DNA of 43,317 bases from an uncultured Bacteroidales bacterium (GTDB lineage: Bacteria > Bacteroidota > Bacteroidia > Bacteroidales > Paludibacteraceae). The notes under the pieces were generated by a model. It searched no databases and was not told the origin of the DNA. It saw only the letters and a list, made by a program, of their open reading frames with translations. The DNA lies in the NCBI GenBank assembly GCA_902774995.1, contig CACYKR010000006.1, positions 1-43,317 on the forward strand, read 5' to 3'. Positions 1-7,868 of this stretch are shown in pieces. The position numbers were made by a program, and so were the translations under genes. Within the stretch, counting starts at the first letter, position 1. Every line of letters begins with the position of its first letter.

Positions 1-60
1 TGGCGGTAAATACCTGTGACTGGACTTTCACCAGTTGGAGATGTGTCATGCCCGACACAC
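1..60 (-). mobile_element. 5' end of a probable group II (IIC-like) intron, cut by window edge
   Basis: Read on the minus strand, this segment begins GTGTG at positions 60-56, matching the GUGYG start of group II introns. It carries GGTGAAAGTCC at 32-22, a word typical of domain I in bacterial group II introns, flanked by a short stem ACTGG/CCAGT (19-23 with 31-35). It follows directly after the kbl terminator hairpin (66-95), which is the preferred target site of the IIC subclass. Only about 60 bases are visible; the ribozyme core and any reverse transcriptase would lie beyond the left edge. The motifs are seen; the intron identity is inference. Confidence 0.5.
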
Positions 61-65
61 AGAGT

Positions 66-95
66 CAAAAGCGGCCCGTGGTTGGGTCGCTTTTG
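66..95 (-). terminator. Rho-independent terminator after kbl
   Basis: A 12-bp stem (66-77 with 84-95, one G-U pair) encloses a six-base loop. The arms begin and end in CAAAA/TTTTG, so the U tract is built into the stem and the hairpin could work in both directions. It lies 22 bases downstream of the kbl stop codon. Confidence 0.6.
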
Positions 96-117
96 TACTT
101 TCATAACATGATCAGTT

Positions 118-1320
118 TTATTTTCCTTCTGCCGCCATTTCGTCTCTGACTTCCTTGAAGCATTTGACCGCAAATTCAAGGTCTTCCTTCGTATGCGCTG
201 CGCTTACCTGGGTACGGATCCTTGCCTTTCCCTTCGGTACAACAGGATAGGAGAAGGCAACAACATAGACGCCTTTCTCTACCATGCGTCTGGCAAATTC
301 AGCTGTTTTGACCTCGTCATACAGCATGACCGGCACACAGGGGTGTGTTCCCGGGATCACATCAAATCCGGCATCCACCAGATTTTTGCGGTAATCCTTT
401 GTGATCTCTTCGAGATGATCCCTTAATTCCGTGCTCTCTGCCAGCATGTCAAACAGTTCGATCGAGGCACCTGCGATCGCCGGTGCCAGGGAATTCGAGA
501 ACAGATACGGTCTGCTTCTCTGTCTGAGCAGGTCAATGATCTCTTTGCGGCCGGATGTATAACCGCCGGAAGCTCCGCCCAATGCTTTTCCGAGTGTTCC
601 GGTAATGATGTCAACTCTGCCTTCAACGCCATTGTACTCGGCAGTTCCTCTGCCTTTCTTTCCGACAAACCCTACCGCATGAGAATCGTCCACCATGACC
701 AGGGCGTTGTACTGATCAGCCAGATCACAGATGCCCTTGAGGTTGCAGATAATACCGTCCATGGAGAAGACGCCGTCTGTAGCGATCAGCTTGATGCGTG
801 CTCCTTCCGCATCAGCTGCTTTCAGCTTTTCTTCCAGATCAGTCATATCATTGTTCTTATAGCGGTATCTCTTTGCCTTGCACAGACGGACGCCGTCAAT
901 GATCGAGGCGTGATTCAGTTCATCGCTGATCACAGCATCCTCTGCCGTCAGAAGTGTTTCAAACAATCCTCCGTTGGCATCAAAGCAGGAGGAATACAGG
1001 ATCGTATCATCTGTCCCCAGGAATTCAGAGATCTTTTTCTCCAGGCGTTTATGGATATCCTGTGTGCCGCAGATGAAGCGGACAGATGCCACGCCATAGC
1101 CGCGCTCATCATATGTTCTTTTGGCAGCCTCGATCAGTCTGGGGCTGTCGCCGAGACCCAGATAATTGTTTGCGCACATGCACAGCAGTTCCCTGCCGTC
1201 TTCCAGCTTTACATGCGCACCCTGTGCGGATACGATCGGCAGTTCTCCCTTAAAGAGACCTGCTTCCTTAATGGAATTCACATCATCAGCGTATTTCTTC
1301 AGTATTTCCTGCTTGTTCAT
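118..1320 (-). CDS. kbl: glycine C-acetyltransferase (2-amino-3-ketobutyrate CoA ligase)
   Basis: This 400-residue PLP enzyme cleaves 2-amino-3-ketobutyrate with CoA to give glycine and acetyl-CoA, the second step of threonine breakdown. It is an alpha-oxoamine synthase family member of normal length. Visible landmarks are NNYLGL near residue 52, the [10 protein letters not shown] segment near 135, TDGVFSMDG near 183, DDSHAVGF near 213, and the PLP-lysine region [10 protein letters not shown] near 243. An AGGAG Shine-Dalgarno site precedes the ATG. The start overlaps the tdh stop by four bases (ATGA), so the two are translationally coupled, and the order tdh-kbl is that of the known threonine-to-glycine operon. 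A terminator hairpin follows. Base composition and ribosome-binding style fit Bacillota, not the Bacteroidales DNA to the right. Identification is secure. Confidence 0.95.
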   Translation of the reverse strand: MNKQEILKKYADDVNSIKEAGLFKGELPIVSAQGAHVKLEDGRELLCMCANNYLGLGDSPRLIEAAKRTYDERGYGVASVRFICGTQDIHKRLEKKISEFLGTDDTILYSSCFDANGGLFETLLTAEDAVISDELNHASIIDGVRLCKAKRYRYKNNDMTDLEEKLKAADAEGARIKLIATDGVFSMDGIICNLKGICDLADQYNALVMVDDSHAVGFVGKKGRGTAEYNGVEGRVDIITGTLGKALGGASGGYTSGRKEIIDLLRQRSRPYLFSNSLAPAIAGASIELFDMLAESTELRDHLEEITKDYRKNLVDAGFDVIPGTHPCVPVMLYDEVKTAEFARRMVEKGVYVVAFSYPVVPKGKARIRTQVSAAHTKEDLEFAVKCFKEVRDEMAAEGK

Positions 1321-2390
1321 TCGTTTTCTCCTTCATCATTGATATGCGTCCAGTCCAGAATGACCTTGCCGGACTGGCCGGAGATCATTGCTTCAAACCC
1401 TTTTTCATAATCCCTTGCATCAAAGTGATGTGTAATGATCGGGGCAATATCCAGACCTGCCTGCAGCATCGTTGTCATCTTGTACCATGTATCCCATACC
1501 TTGCGGCCATAGATGCCTTTCAGATTGATGCCGTTGAAGATCACTGTTTCCAGGTCGACGACTGCGTTATTTTCCTGCAGACCCAGCAGGGCAATATTGC
1601 CGCCGTGCTTCATCAGGTGGATCATATCATTCAGCGCTGTCTGGGAACCGGACATTTCAAGGCCGACATCAAATCCTTCCTGCATGCCGATCTCCTTCAT
1701 CACGTCTTCCAGTTTTTCCGTATTCAGGTCAACCACAGTCGTAGCGCCAAGCTTCTTTGCCATATCCAGGCGGTAGCGGTTGAAGTCCGTCACAACGACA
1801 TGCCTTGCGCCGGCAAAACGGACGATCGCAGCCGCCATACAGCCGATCGGTCCTGCACCTGTGATCAGAACATCTTCACCAAGAACATCAAATGACAATG
1901 CTGTATGAGTGGCATTGCCGAACGGATCAAAGATCGCGTACATTTCTTCGGGAATATCCGGACTGCACGGCCATACATTGACCCACGGAATCACCAGGTA
2001 TTCCGCAAATGCGCCGTTCCGGTTGACGCCGACGCCCTTTGCATTCCGGCAGTTCTCCTTATGTCCTTCCAGGCAGTTGCGGCATTTCCCGCATGTGATG
2101 TGTCCTTCACCGGATACCAGGTCTCCGACCTTGAATCCTCTGACGCCTGCTCCGACTTCAACGATCTCACCGACATATTCATGGCCGATCGTCATGCCTG
2201 TTTTGATCGTGTTCTGAGCCCAGCGGTTCCATTGGTAGATATGAACATCAGTCCCGCAGATCGCTGTGCTGTGGATCTTGATCTTCACATCATTTGTTCC
2301 GACCTCCGGGATCGGGACTCTTCTCATCCAGAGACCGACGTCTCTTTTTTCCTTGACCAGAGCCCACATCTTTCCATCCTGCTGTGTCAT
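1317..2390 (-). CDS. tdh: L-threonine 3-dehydrogenase
   Basis: A 357-residue zinc-dependent medium-chain dehydrogenase that oxidises L-threonine to 2-amino-3-ketobutyrate with NAD+, feeding kbl. The catalytic zinc motif CGTDVHIY is near residue 45 and [12 protein letters not shown] near 70. The structural-zinc loop with four cysteines ([15 protein letters not shown]) is near 100-113. A Rossmann [10 protein letters not shown] motif is near 179. A strong GGAGGAG Shine-Dalgarno site lies about nine bases before the ATG, and a TATAAT-type promoter lies about 60 bases upstream (2446-2474). It is the first gene of a two-gene operon with kbl. Confidence 0.95.
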   Translation of the reverse strand: MTQQDGKMWALVKEKRDVGLWMRRVPIPEVGTNDVKIKIHSTAICGTDVHIYQWNRWAQNTIKTGMTIGHEYVGEIVEVGAGVRGFKVGDLVSGEGHITCGKCRNCLEGHKENCRNAKGVGVNRNGAFAEYLVIPWVNVWPCSPDIPEEMYAIFDPFGNATHTALSFDVLGEDVLITGAGPIGCMAAAIVRFAGARHVVVTDFNRYRLDMAKKLGATTVVDLNTEKLEDVMKEIGMQEGFDVGLEMSGSQTALNDMIHLMKHGGNIALLGLQENNAVVDLETVIFNGINLKGIYGRKVWDTWYKMTTMLQAGLDIAPIITHHFDARDYEKGFEAMISGQSGKVILDWTHINDEGENE

Positions 2391-2445
2391 GATAAAAAAC
2401 TCCTCCGATAATTATTATTTTTTAGGGTGGTTCTTCTCTATGATT

Positions 2446-2474
2446 ATTATATCCTCTGCCCGTACAAATTGAAA
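2446..2474 (-). promoter_or_regulatory. sigma-70 type promoter of tdh-kbl
   Basis: On the minus strand a perfect TATAAT (2451-2446) is preceded by TTTCAA (2474-2469), a weak -35, with 17 bases between. This architecture is that of Bacillota/Proteobacteria and differs from every promoter seen to the right of position 4,100. Confidence 0.6.
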
Positions 2475-2498
2475 CGGCGGGAGATGATCTCCTGCCGT
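2474..2498 (-). terminator. stem-loop terminator after the DUF1801 gene
   Basis: A 12-bp inverted repeat (2474-2485 with 2487-2498, one G-U pair) is followed on the minus strand by a T-rich but interrupted stretch (TTCAATTT). It probably ends the small-protein cluster and separates it from the tdh promoter, which overlaps its edge. Confidence 0.5.
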
Positions 2499-2544
2499 GT
2501 CTGATCATTTTCGATTTGCTTTGCAGCGCTATGACATCTGCGTT

Positions 2545-2952
2545 TCACTTGCTGTACTGTTCACAGCACCATACAGCTATACGTCTGATTAAGTCTTCCG
2601 GAAGTTCTTTGTTATACGGCAGTCGGATCGTCCCTTTACTGACATCATAGTCTTTCAGTTCTTCCGCAAACACCGTGGTGGCTTCTCCTCCAGGATAGAT
2701 TCCAAGATGTTTTTTGGATGCCGCAAAATGGATCAGGTTGCGTCCTTTCCAATAAGTAGGCATGGACCATGACATCCGTTCTTCCGCTTCCGGAAGCGCA
2801 GATCTGATGATCGAACGGACTTCTCTCAGTTTTTCCTGTACAGGTTCATCCTGGGATTCAATATATTCATCGATCGTTTCCGGTTTTCCGCAATAGTGCT
2901 GCTGATCGATCCTGCTGAATTCCCTTCCGCATTTAGGACATTTCCATTTCAT
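2545..2952 (-). CDS. DUF1801 (YdhG-like) protein with N-terminal zinc ribbon
   Basis: A 135-residue protein. The N-terminus has a CPKC motif (residues 5-8) and a second HYCGKP element near 19-24, suggesting a small metal-binding ribbon. The rest matches the DUF1801 fold: DEYIESQDEPVQEKLREVR, then the signature MSWSMPTYW near 60 and HLGIYPGG near 82. Family members related to B. subtilis YdhG have been linked to iron delivery; that role is not shown here. An AAGGAG Shine-Dalgarno site precedes the start. The start overlaps the stop of the upstream small membrane protein by four bases, so it is the last gene of a tight cluster. Confidence 0.8.
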   Translation of the reverse strand: MKWKCPKCGREFSRIDQQHYCGKPETIDEYIESQDEPVQEKLREVRSIIRSALPEAEERMSWSMPTYWKGRNLIHFAASKKHLGIYPGGEATTVFAEELKDYDVSKGTIRLPYNKELPEDLIRRIAVWCCEQYSK

Positions 2953-3152
2953 TTCTGTTCTGCTCCTTTATCAATGATCCGGTACAGTTTCCGGCTGATC
3001 CACGCCAATATGAGATTCATGACCGCAAGGAACACCGCCAGCAGCAGAACATCATCATCGATCCCTACCGTGGCATCTATGATGCGCACAGCCATGCGTG
3101 ATACCCCCAGCATGACCAGGACTGCCGCAATGATATATAGATTCCGCTTCAT
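2949..3152 (-). CDS. small two-helix membrane protein, unknown function
   Basis: A 67-residue hydrophobic protein with two predicted membrane segments (about residues 5-22 and 35-52) separated by a short acidic stretch (GIDDD), and a basic C-terminus. It overlaps the genes on both sides by four bases, which supports translation. I do not recognise the family. It sits between DUF2200 and DUF1801 genes. Confidence 0.65.
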   Translation of the reverse strand: MKRNLYIIAAVLVMLGVSRMAVRIIDATVGIDDDVLLLAVFLAVMNLILAWISRKLYRIIDKGAEQK

Positions 3153-3496
3153 CTCAGTACCTTTTCCATCGGTCTGCCTTTTGCAAGCTCATCAACCAGT
3201 TTATCGAGCTGGCGGATCTTTTTCATCAGGGGATCCTCGATCGACTCCACCTGTACGCCGCAGACCTTTCCCGTGATCAGTTCAGCACGGCTGTTATAAG
3301 CAGGAGCATTCATGAAGAATGCACCATACGTCATATCCGATGCAAGTGCCGCATCGATCTGCTCCGGTGTATAGCCTGTCAGCCATTCTGTCACAGCATA
3401 AACTTCAGCTTGTGTTCTGTTTTTCCGTTCTGCTTTCTGCACCAGCATGGGAAACACTTTGGAAAAGGACATATCAAAAATCGATTGTCTGGGCAT
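3149..3496 (-). CDS. DUF2200 family protein
   Basis: About 115 residues from the ATG at 3496, which has an AGGAG Shine-Dalgarno site six bases upstream; the TTG two codons earlier is too close to that site. The sequence matches DUF2200: FDMSFSKVFPMLVQKAERK, EVYAVTEWLTGY, and the C-terminal segment MKKIRQLDKLVDELAKGRPMEKVLR (in two halves around residue 100). Function is unknown; members are short cytosolic proteins scattered through Bacillota and others. It is coupled to the downstream membrane protein by a four-base overlap. Confidence 0.8.
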   Translation of the reverse strand: MPRQSIFDMSFSKVFPMLVQKAERKNRTQAEVYAVTEWLTGYTPEQIDAALASDMTYGAFFMNAPAYNSRAELITGKVCGVQVESIEDPLMKKIRQLDKLVDELAKGRPMEKVLR

Positions 3497-3518
3497 ATTC
3501 AACTCCTGTATTCATGTT

Positions 3519-3719
3519 TCAGTCATCATCGAGCAGAGCAAACAGCTCCAGAAGATCCCAGTCGCGCTTTGCCCTGCTGCATTTCTCACAATAAAGTTTT
3601 CCGTCGATATAGTCAAATTTAGAACCGCGTTTGATCTTTCTGCCGCATCTGCTGCACTTTGCATGATCAGGCAGGATCAGTTTGACATCCTGCTTCTTTT
3701 TATTCCCGAATAAGCCCAT
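3519..3719 (-). CDS. small zinc-ribbon protein, unknown function
   Basis: The ATG at 3719 is preferred (66 residues) because a GAGAGG Shine-Dalgarno site lies eight bases before it; a longer frame to 3764 has none. The protein starts MGLFGNKKK and carries two CxxC pairs (CSRCGRK and CEKCSRA) about 20 residues apart, a treble-clef or LIM-like zinc site. It ends in an acidic tail (LDDD). First gene of the small cluster reading toward tdh. Confidence 0.7.
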   Translation of the reverse strand: MGLFGNKKKQDVKLILPDHAKCSRCGRKIKRGSKFDYIDGKLYCEKCSRAKRDWDLLELFALLDDD

Positions 3720-3782
3720 AGTCAGCCCTCTCACTATCATTACAATAGGATCCTGTCTATGCAAAAAATACTGCCTGTTTCT

Positions 3783-4103
3783 TTACAAGACAAGTCTGTC
3801 GAACTGTATCGGTCTGATAAACAGCTGTTTGCAGATTTCCACATCATCGGTCTGCCCCAAAGCCCACATCAGTTTGGTAATGATCGCTTCTGCAGTCATA
3901 TCTTTTCCTTCCACGACACCCGGCAGAGACTGGGCGATCCTTCCGACCTCATATACAGACAGATCACTGCCTTCATTTTCCACCTGGGTCGAGAATACCG
4001 CGATCCCGTCTTCTGCCAGAAACTGTTTCAATCCTTCCAGCAGGGAATCATCCGTGTTCGGAAGTCCGCCGGAGCCGAAGCCTTCAATGATCAGTCCTTT
4101 GTA
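3783..4103 (-). CDS. L-asparaginase, C-terminal fragment only (left side of chimera)
   Basis: The last about 105 codons of the frame 3783-4442 encode the C-terminal domain of a type I-like L-asparaginase: [11 protein letters not shown], then a [18 protein letters not shown] stretch, [16 protein letters not shown], and a normal-looking C-terminal end. The N-terminal domain with the two catalytic threonines is missing because the frame switches to TrmD sequence near 4095-4112. The gene direction and neighbours agree with the Bacillota segment. In an intact genome a full gene of roughly 330 residues would be expected here. The fragment is clear; the reason for truncation (chimeric join) is inference. 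Confidence 0.8.
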   Translation of the reverse strand, partial: YKGLIIEGFGSGGLPNTDDSLLEGLKQFLAEDGIAVFSTQVENEGSDLSVYEVGRIAQSLPGVVEGKDMTAEAIITKLMWALGQTDDVEICKQLFIRPIQFDRLVL

Positions 4104-4112
4104 ATGGCCGCA
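4091..4112. other. probable chimeric join between two genomes
   Basis: The residues Cys-Gly-His-Tyr-Lys-Gly (codons 111-116 of the frame, 4112-4095) fit TrmD, and the following [10 protein letters not shown] fits asparaginase, where Tyr-Lys-Gly is also plausible. A shared word of about 10-15 bases would explain an assembler joining the two. Promoter type, Shine-Dalgarno use and gene content change at this point. Confidence 0.8.
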
Positions 4113-4442
4113 GAGGATAATGAGGTTCTCCTTGAGGGAGAGCTCGTTGGCGGCTTTCTGGTCAAACCGCTCGCCGTCCGGGGCGGTGAAGATGATTTCG
4201 TCGTAGTGGCGTTCGGAGGTCAGATGGGTGATCAGCCGGTCGATAGGTTCAATCTGCAGCACCATCCCGGCGCCGAAACCGAAGGCGTAGTCATCTACCT
4301 TGCGGTGCTTGTCCAGCGTCCAGTCGCGCAGGTTATGCACGTATATCTCGCAAAGACCTTTGTTCTTCGCGCGCTGGATGATGGAGTGGTTCAGCGGAGA
4401 CTCCAGCAGCTCCGGGCAACAAGTGATGATATCGATTCGCAT
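4098..4442 (-). CDS. trmD: tRNA (guanine37-N1)-methyltransferase, N-terminal fragment only
   Basis: The first about 115 codons of the frame encode the N-terminus of TrmD, which methylates G37 of tRNAs that read CNN codons. [21 protein letters not shown] and [11 protein letters not shown] are typical, ending at [10 protein letters not shown]. The S-adenosylmethionine-binding deep trefoil knot is cut off just after this point, and the C-terminal tRNA-binding domain is absent, so the product as assembled could not work. TrmD is generally essential, so the true gene almost certainly continues in DNA that is not in this window. It follows yidD in the same direction. Confidence 0.85.
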
Positions 4443-4496
4443 GTTTTTCTTTGAAAAACGTTAAACAGTTAATTTCCTTTCTATGCTGAGGCCGCT

Positions 4497-4516
4497 CTTC
4501 CCGTTTCATCGGGAAG
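4497..4516 (-). terminator. stem-loop between yidD and trmD
   Basis: A perfect 7-bp stem CTTCCCG/CGGGAAG (4497-4503 with 4510-4516) encloses a six-base loop. No U tract follows, so it may be a processing or attenuation element rather than a true terminator. Confidence 0.3.
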
Positions 4517-4520
4517 ACGC

Positions 4521-4778
4521 TCAGGGTACGGGATCGTAGCCCGAGCCGCCCCAGGGGTGGCAGCGGAGGATGCGCTTGACGCCGAGCCAGCCGCCCTTGA
4601 AGATTCCGTATTTGAGCACCGCCTCCACCATATACTGGCTACACGTAGGCGTATAACGGCAGGACGGCGGCGTGAGCGGCGAGATAAAGACCCGGTAGAA
4701 ATAGACGGGGACCAAAAACAGATGACGGACAACTGTTTTTAATTTGAGATGTGTGATTTTGGATTTTGAATTGCTCAT
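4521..4778 (-). CDS. yidD: membrane protein insertion efficiency factor YidD
   Basis: An 85-residue protein with the YidD core [20 protein letters not shown] (split around residue 35), then [12 protein letters not shown] and a [14 protein letters not shown] end. Family members assist YidC-mediated insertion of inner-membrane proteins and sit at the cytoplasmic face. A hydrophobic/amphipathic N-terminal part precedes the core. Its ATG overlaps the rnpA stop by four bases (ATGA), and rnpA-yidD is a widely conserved pair. Confidence 0.92.
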   Translation of the reverse strand: MSNSKSKITHLKLKTVVRHLFLVPVYFYRVFISPLTPPSCRYTPTCSQYMVEAVLKYGIFKGGWLGVKRILRCHPWGGSGYDPVP

Positions 4779-5152
4779 TGTCCGGTACCGGCTATTTTCT
4801 TCAACGCTTTGATGACTGCTTTCTCTATCGTGGCGAAGGGCTGCTCCTCCTTGTCAATATAGTTGAAAGCGATCAGGAAGGACAGCTGATCGCTGTCGCT
4901 GTCAGAACCCAGAATATCCTGATGGAGCCTGTACGCCTCGCGCATCAGACGGCGCAGACGGTTGCGCTTGACGGCGCGTTTGAAAAGCGATTTGGGTGCC
5001 CAGACGAGCACTTCTGTAGCAGCCGTTTGTCCTTCGGGAACCTTCTCCCATGTCACGCGCATAGGCCACGCCGTGAAGCGCTTGCCCTCTTTGTACAGGC
5101 GCGTGATACGCTCCTGACCGCAGAGTTTATGCTGTTTGGGAAAAGTATTCAT
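4775..5152 (-). CDS. rnpA: ribonuclease P protein component
   Basis: A 125-residue basic protein from the ATG at 5152 ([10 protein letters not shown]); the open frame extends further upstream but there it overlaps hemD and has no family match. The RnpA signature [18 protein letters not shown] is near residues 62-79, and the N-terminus [18 protein letters not shown] is typical. The protein binds RNase P RNA and helps recognise the 5' leader of precursor tRNAs. It starts two bases after the hemD stop and overlaps yidD, giving hemD-rnpA-yidD as one transcription unit. Confidence 0.9.
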   Translation of the reverse strand: MNTFPKQHKLCGQERITRLYKEGKRFTAWPMRVTWEKVPEGQTAATEVLVWAPKSLFKRAVKRNRLRRLMREAYRLHQDILGSDSDSDQLSFLIAFNYIDKEEQPFATIEKAVIKALKKIAGTGQ

Positions 5153-5154
5153 TC

Positions 5155-5901
5155 TTATTGGTTCTTGTCCAGATAACCGGCTATCGCCATGGGCAGGGAG
5201 GCGAAGGCTTTGCCGGGACCGGCCTCTATATCCACGCGGAAACCTGCTTCGTCTAATGCGCGCACCGTACCCTCTCCGAAAGCGGCGATGAGTGTCTTGC
5301 CCTGCTTCCAGTCCGGGAAATTCTCGCAAAGAGAGGTCACACCCGCAGGCGTGAAGAGTGCGATGATGTCGTAGTCAAAGGGTTTGTCCTTCGGCCAGGG
5401 GGTGGTCACCGTGCGGTACATGATAGCCGGCTGCACCTCTATATGGTTTTCGGCGAACATGTTGATCTGGTCCTGGGTATGGATGTCGGAGAGCACCATG
5501 AGGTATTTCTCGTTGGGGCGGCGGTGCATGGCCGGCAGCAGGTCCTCGAACTTGTTACCCGTCTCGGGGAAGAAGACTTTGCGCTTGCGGTAGTTGATGA
5601 ACTTCTGCAGATAGAGACCTACCTGCTCGGAGTTGCAGTAGTAGTGCATCGAGTCGGGTACGGTAAGACGCATCTCTTCGCACAGCCGGAAATAGTGCTC
5701 GGCTCCCAGACGGGAGTTGAGTATCACTGCCGTGTAGTCCAGCGGGTTGATATGCTGCTGACGGAATTCCCGGGCCGTCAGACCCTCAATGTGAATAAAC
5801 TGGTAGAAGTCACATTGTACGCCGTATTGGTCTTCCAGACGGCTGTACGGGTTATGCGCCGTCTCCGGACGCGGTTGGGAAAATAGAATTTTCTGTATCA
5901 T
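5155..5901 (-). CDS. hemD: uroporphyrinogen-III synthase
   Basis: A 248-residue protein starting at the ATG at 5901, which overlaps the stop of the DUF4271 gene (ATGA); the longer frame back to 6141 lies inside that gene. HemD-like features are the early ILFSQPRPETAHNPYS segment, AVILNSRLGAEHYF near residue 60, a mid-protein VLSDIHTQDQI stretch near 140, DYDIIALFTPAGVTSLCEN near 178, and FGEGTVRALDEAGFRVD near 210. HemD closes hydroxymethylbilane into uroporphyrinogen III. No other haem genes are nearby, as is usual for this Bacteroidales arrangement. Confidence 0.85.
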   Translation of the reverse strand: MIQKILFSQPRPETAHNPYSRLEDQYGVQCDFYQFIHIEGLTAREFRQQHINPLDYTAVILNSRLGAEHYFRLCEEMRLTVPDSMHYYCNSEQVGLYLQKFINYRKRKVFFPETGNKFEDLLPAMHRRPNEKYLMVLSDIHTQDQINMFAENHIEVQPAIMYRTVTTPWPKDKPFDYDIIALFTPAGVTSLCENFPDWKQGKTLIAAFGEGTVRALDEAGFRVDIEAGPGKAFASLPMAIAGYLDKNQ

Positions 5902-6551
5902 AGGGTAGTTATCATTATCGAGGAAAGATATAGGAGTCCGCCCATCGGCAGAATCTCCAATGTACCTATATAAAGGGCAATATACAGGAGCGCCGCCGGT
6001 GAGCATGCGTATGTCCGTCCGACGCGGTAGGTCCATACCACAAGGAACAGCACCGCTACGGCTGCGCATATCCATCGGACGGCGTGTATCGAACCGAGAT
6101 GAACCGCCACCAGGATAGCCGGATAGAGCAGGCATGCGCATATCGTCGTGAGATCTCCGTACTGCTCATACACCGGAGCAGAACGCTGCGAGAGCATGAA
6201 CGTGTAGCCCAGCAGACCGTTGCATATCCTTTTCAGCAGCATCGTGCCGAAAATGGCTCCTATCACGGCTGCGTACGCGGTGAAGGACAACTCCCCGCCG
6301 GAATATACACACAGATTGATACCCATCGCTATGGTACCTGTCCGGAAGAGGGTGACCAGGAGCTGGCCGTATAGGTTGCGGGGTGCATCCTTGTAGGTGC
6401 GATCGTTATGCGAGAGCAGCGATCTATGCGCCTGGCTGATGACGCCGGGTTGCATGAACTCGCTGGCAATACCGCATAGCAGCAGGAGGAACATCGTCCA
6501 TCCCCACCATGAGGCACTCCAAGGGGTTAATATGTGCTCAATCGCGTTCAT
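5898..6551 (-). CDS. DUF4271 multi-pass membrane protein
   Basis: A 217-residue inner-membrane protein with about six hydrophobic segments (residues roughly 16-34, 65-82, 88-106, 135-153, 158-176, 185-215). The conserved APVYEQYGDLTTI segment near 125-137 identifies the Bacteroidetes DUF4271 family, of unknown function. It lies between a U32 peptidase gene (three-base gap) and hemD (four-base overlap), a common Bacteroidales order that suggests co-transcription rather than a shared pathway. Confidence 0.8.
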   Translation of the reverse strand: MNAIEHILTPWSASWWGWTMFLLLLCGIASEFMQPGVISQAHRSLLSHNDRTYKDAPRNLYGQLLVTLFRTGTIAMGINLCVYSGGELSFTAYAAVIGAIFGTMLLKRICNGLLGYTFMLSQRSAPVYEQYGDLTTICACLLYPAILVAVHLGSIHAVRWICAAVAVLFLVVWTYRVGRTYACSPAALLYIALYIGTLEILPMGGLLYLSSIMITTL

Positions 6552-6554
6552 CGG

Positions 6555-7832
6555 TTATGCTTCTGTCTCTTCCGCCCAGATAAACAGTTTGTCGCCGCGG
6601 CGGATGAGGGTGTCGGTCTTGAGGGAGAAGAACTGTCCTTTCTCTACGCGTTCCGTCGGCTTGCCTTTTGCATCCCGCATCCCTTCGGCCTTGCACTCAT
6701 AGACGCCGGTGGTCTCGCCGGTGATGAGCAGGTCCCGGCCTTGCTCGATTGCCTCCACGGCTTCCACTATGAATTCCGCCACACTCAGGTTCTTGAAGAA
6801 ATTGGTGCATTTAGCGGCGTAGATCTTCTTCCGCGTAGCTTTATTGCCGTAGGAGCGGGTCCATTCGCCTATTCTCTGACCTTGGTAGTAACCGTCCCAG
6901 AAACCGCGGTTGAAAACCCGGCTGAGCCGTTCGTCCCAATCGGCTATCTTCGGCTCTATAACGGCGTCGTCGGCATATTCGCCGCGCTGCCATGCCTCTA
7001 CCGCCTCTTTGTAGCACCGCACGACGGTAGCCACATACTCGGCGCCGCGGGCACGGCCTTCTATCTTCAGCACCCGTACACCGGCGTCCAGCATCTTGTT
7101 GAGGAATCCGATGGTCTTGAGGTCTTTTGGACTCATGATATACTGGTTGTCGATGTCCAGCTCCAGGTCGGACGACTTGTCCTTGACGGTATATCCTCTC
7201 CGGCATACCTGTACGCACGCGCCGCGGTTGGCGGAGAGACCGTAGTTGTTGAGGGAGAGGTAGCATTTGCCGCTGACAGCCATGCACAACGCGCCGTGGC
7301 AGAACATCTCGATACGGATCGGCTCGCCGCTGCGGCCGCATATATGCTGCTCCTGTATGTCGCTGTAGATAGAGGCTACCTGCTCCATGTTCAGCTCCCG
7401 TGCCAGCACTACTACGTCGGCGAACTGCGCATAGAACCGCAGCGCCTCGGTGTTGGCGATATTGAGCTGGGTGGAGAGGTGTACCTCCTGGCCGATGCTG
7501 TTGGCGTACTGCATCACGGCGATGTCGGAGGCGATGACGGCATCTACGCCTGTCTCATGCGCCTTATCGACTATCGTGCGCATCAGCGGCAGGTCCTCGG
7601 GGTACATCACAGTGTTGACCGTCAGGTAGGTCTTCACCCCCGCCTCGCGGCAGAGGGAAACAATCTTGCCCATGTCCTCCGTCGTGAAATTGACCGAACT
7701 GCGGGCGCGCATGTTCAGGTGCTCGATGCCGAAATAGACGGAGGTGGCACCGGCTTGTATCGCCGCTGCCAGGCTCTCCCAGCACCCTACGGGCGCCATG
7801 ATCTCTATATTTGCCAATGGGTCATTGGTCAT
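6555..7832 (-). CDS. peptidase U32 family protein (TrhP/YegQ-like)
   Basis: A 425-residue protein with the U32 signature EMFCHGALCMAVSGKCYLS near residues 174-192, the N-terminal PVGCWESLAAAIQAGA motif near 15, and cysteines C205 and C209 (ACVQVCRRGY) that with C186/C192 could bind an iron-sulphur cluster, as proposed for this family. Homologues TrhP/YegQ are needed for 5-hydroxylation of uridine 34 in some tRNAs; the peptidase label is historical. Its neighbours include trmD and rnpA, also tRNA genes, though this may be chance. A short repetitive spacer separates it from asd. Confidence 0.85.
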   Translation of the reverse strand: MTNDPLANIEIMAPVGCWESLAAAIQAGATSVYFGIEHLNMRARSSVNFTTEDMGKIVSLCREAGVKTYLTVNTVMYPEDLPLMRTIVDKAHETGVDAVIASDIAVMQYANSIGQEVHLSTQLNIANTEALRFYAQFADVVVLARELNMEQVASIYSDIQEQHICGRSGEPIRIEMFCHGALCMAVSGKCYLSLNNYGLSANRGACVQVCRRGYTVKDKSSDLELDIDNQYIMSPKDLKTIGFLNKMLDAGVRVLKIEGRARGAEYVATVVRCYKEAVEAWQRGEYADDAVIEPKIADWDERLSRVFNRGFWDGYYQGQRIGEWTRSYGNKATRKKIYAAKCTNFFKNLSVAEFIVEAVEAIEQGRDLLITGETTGVYECKAEGMRDAKGKPTERVEKGQFFSLKTDTLIRRGDKLFIWAEETEA

Positions 7833-7868
7833 TGGTCTTTCTTCTTTCGACTTTTTACTTTCGACTTT
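7803..7868. repeat. spacer with short tandem repeats (GGTCATT and CGACTTT types)
   Basis: The plus strand holds GGTCATT units (7816-7833) followed by CTTTCGACTTTTTACTTTCGACTTTC. The last codons of asd are written by the second repeat, so it extends into coding sequence. The same GTCGAAAGT word recurs at 21048-21075 and 29323-29358. Confidence 0.6.

Noticed and set aside
679..1410. Plus-strand open frame of 243 codons at the left end
   Set aside because: It is antisense to kbl and tdh, which are certain.
3783..4442. Natural TrmD-asparaginase fusion protein
   Set aside because: Both parts are cut inside their folds, the join lies in a short shared word, and genome style changes at the same point; an assembly chimera explains this better.
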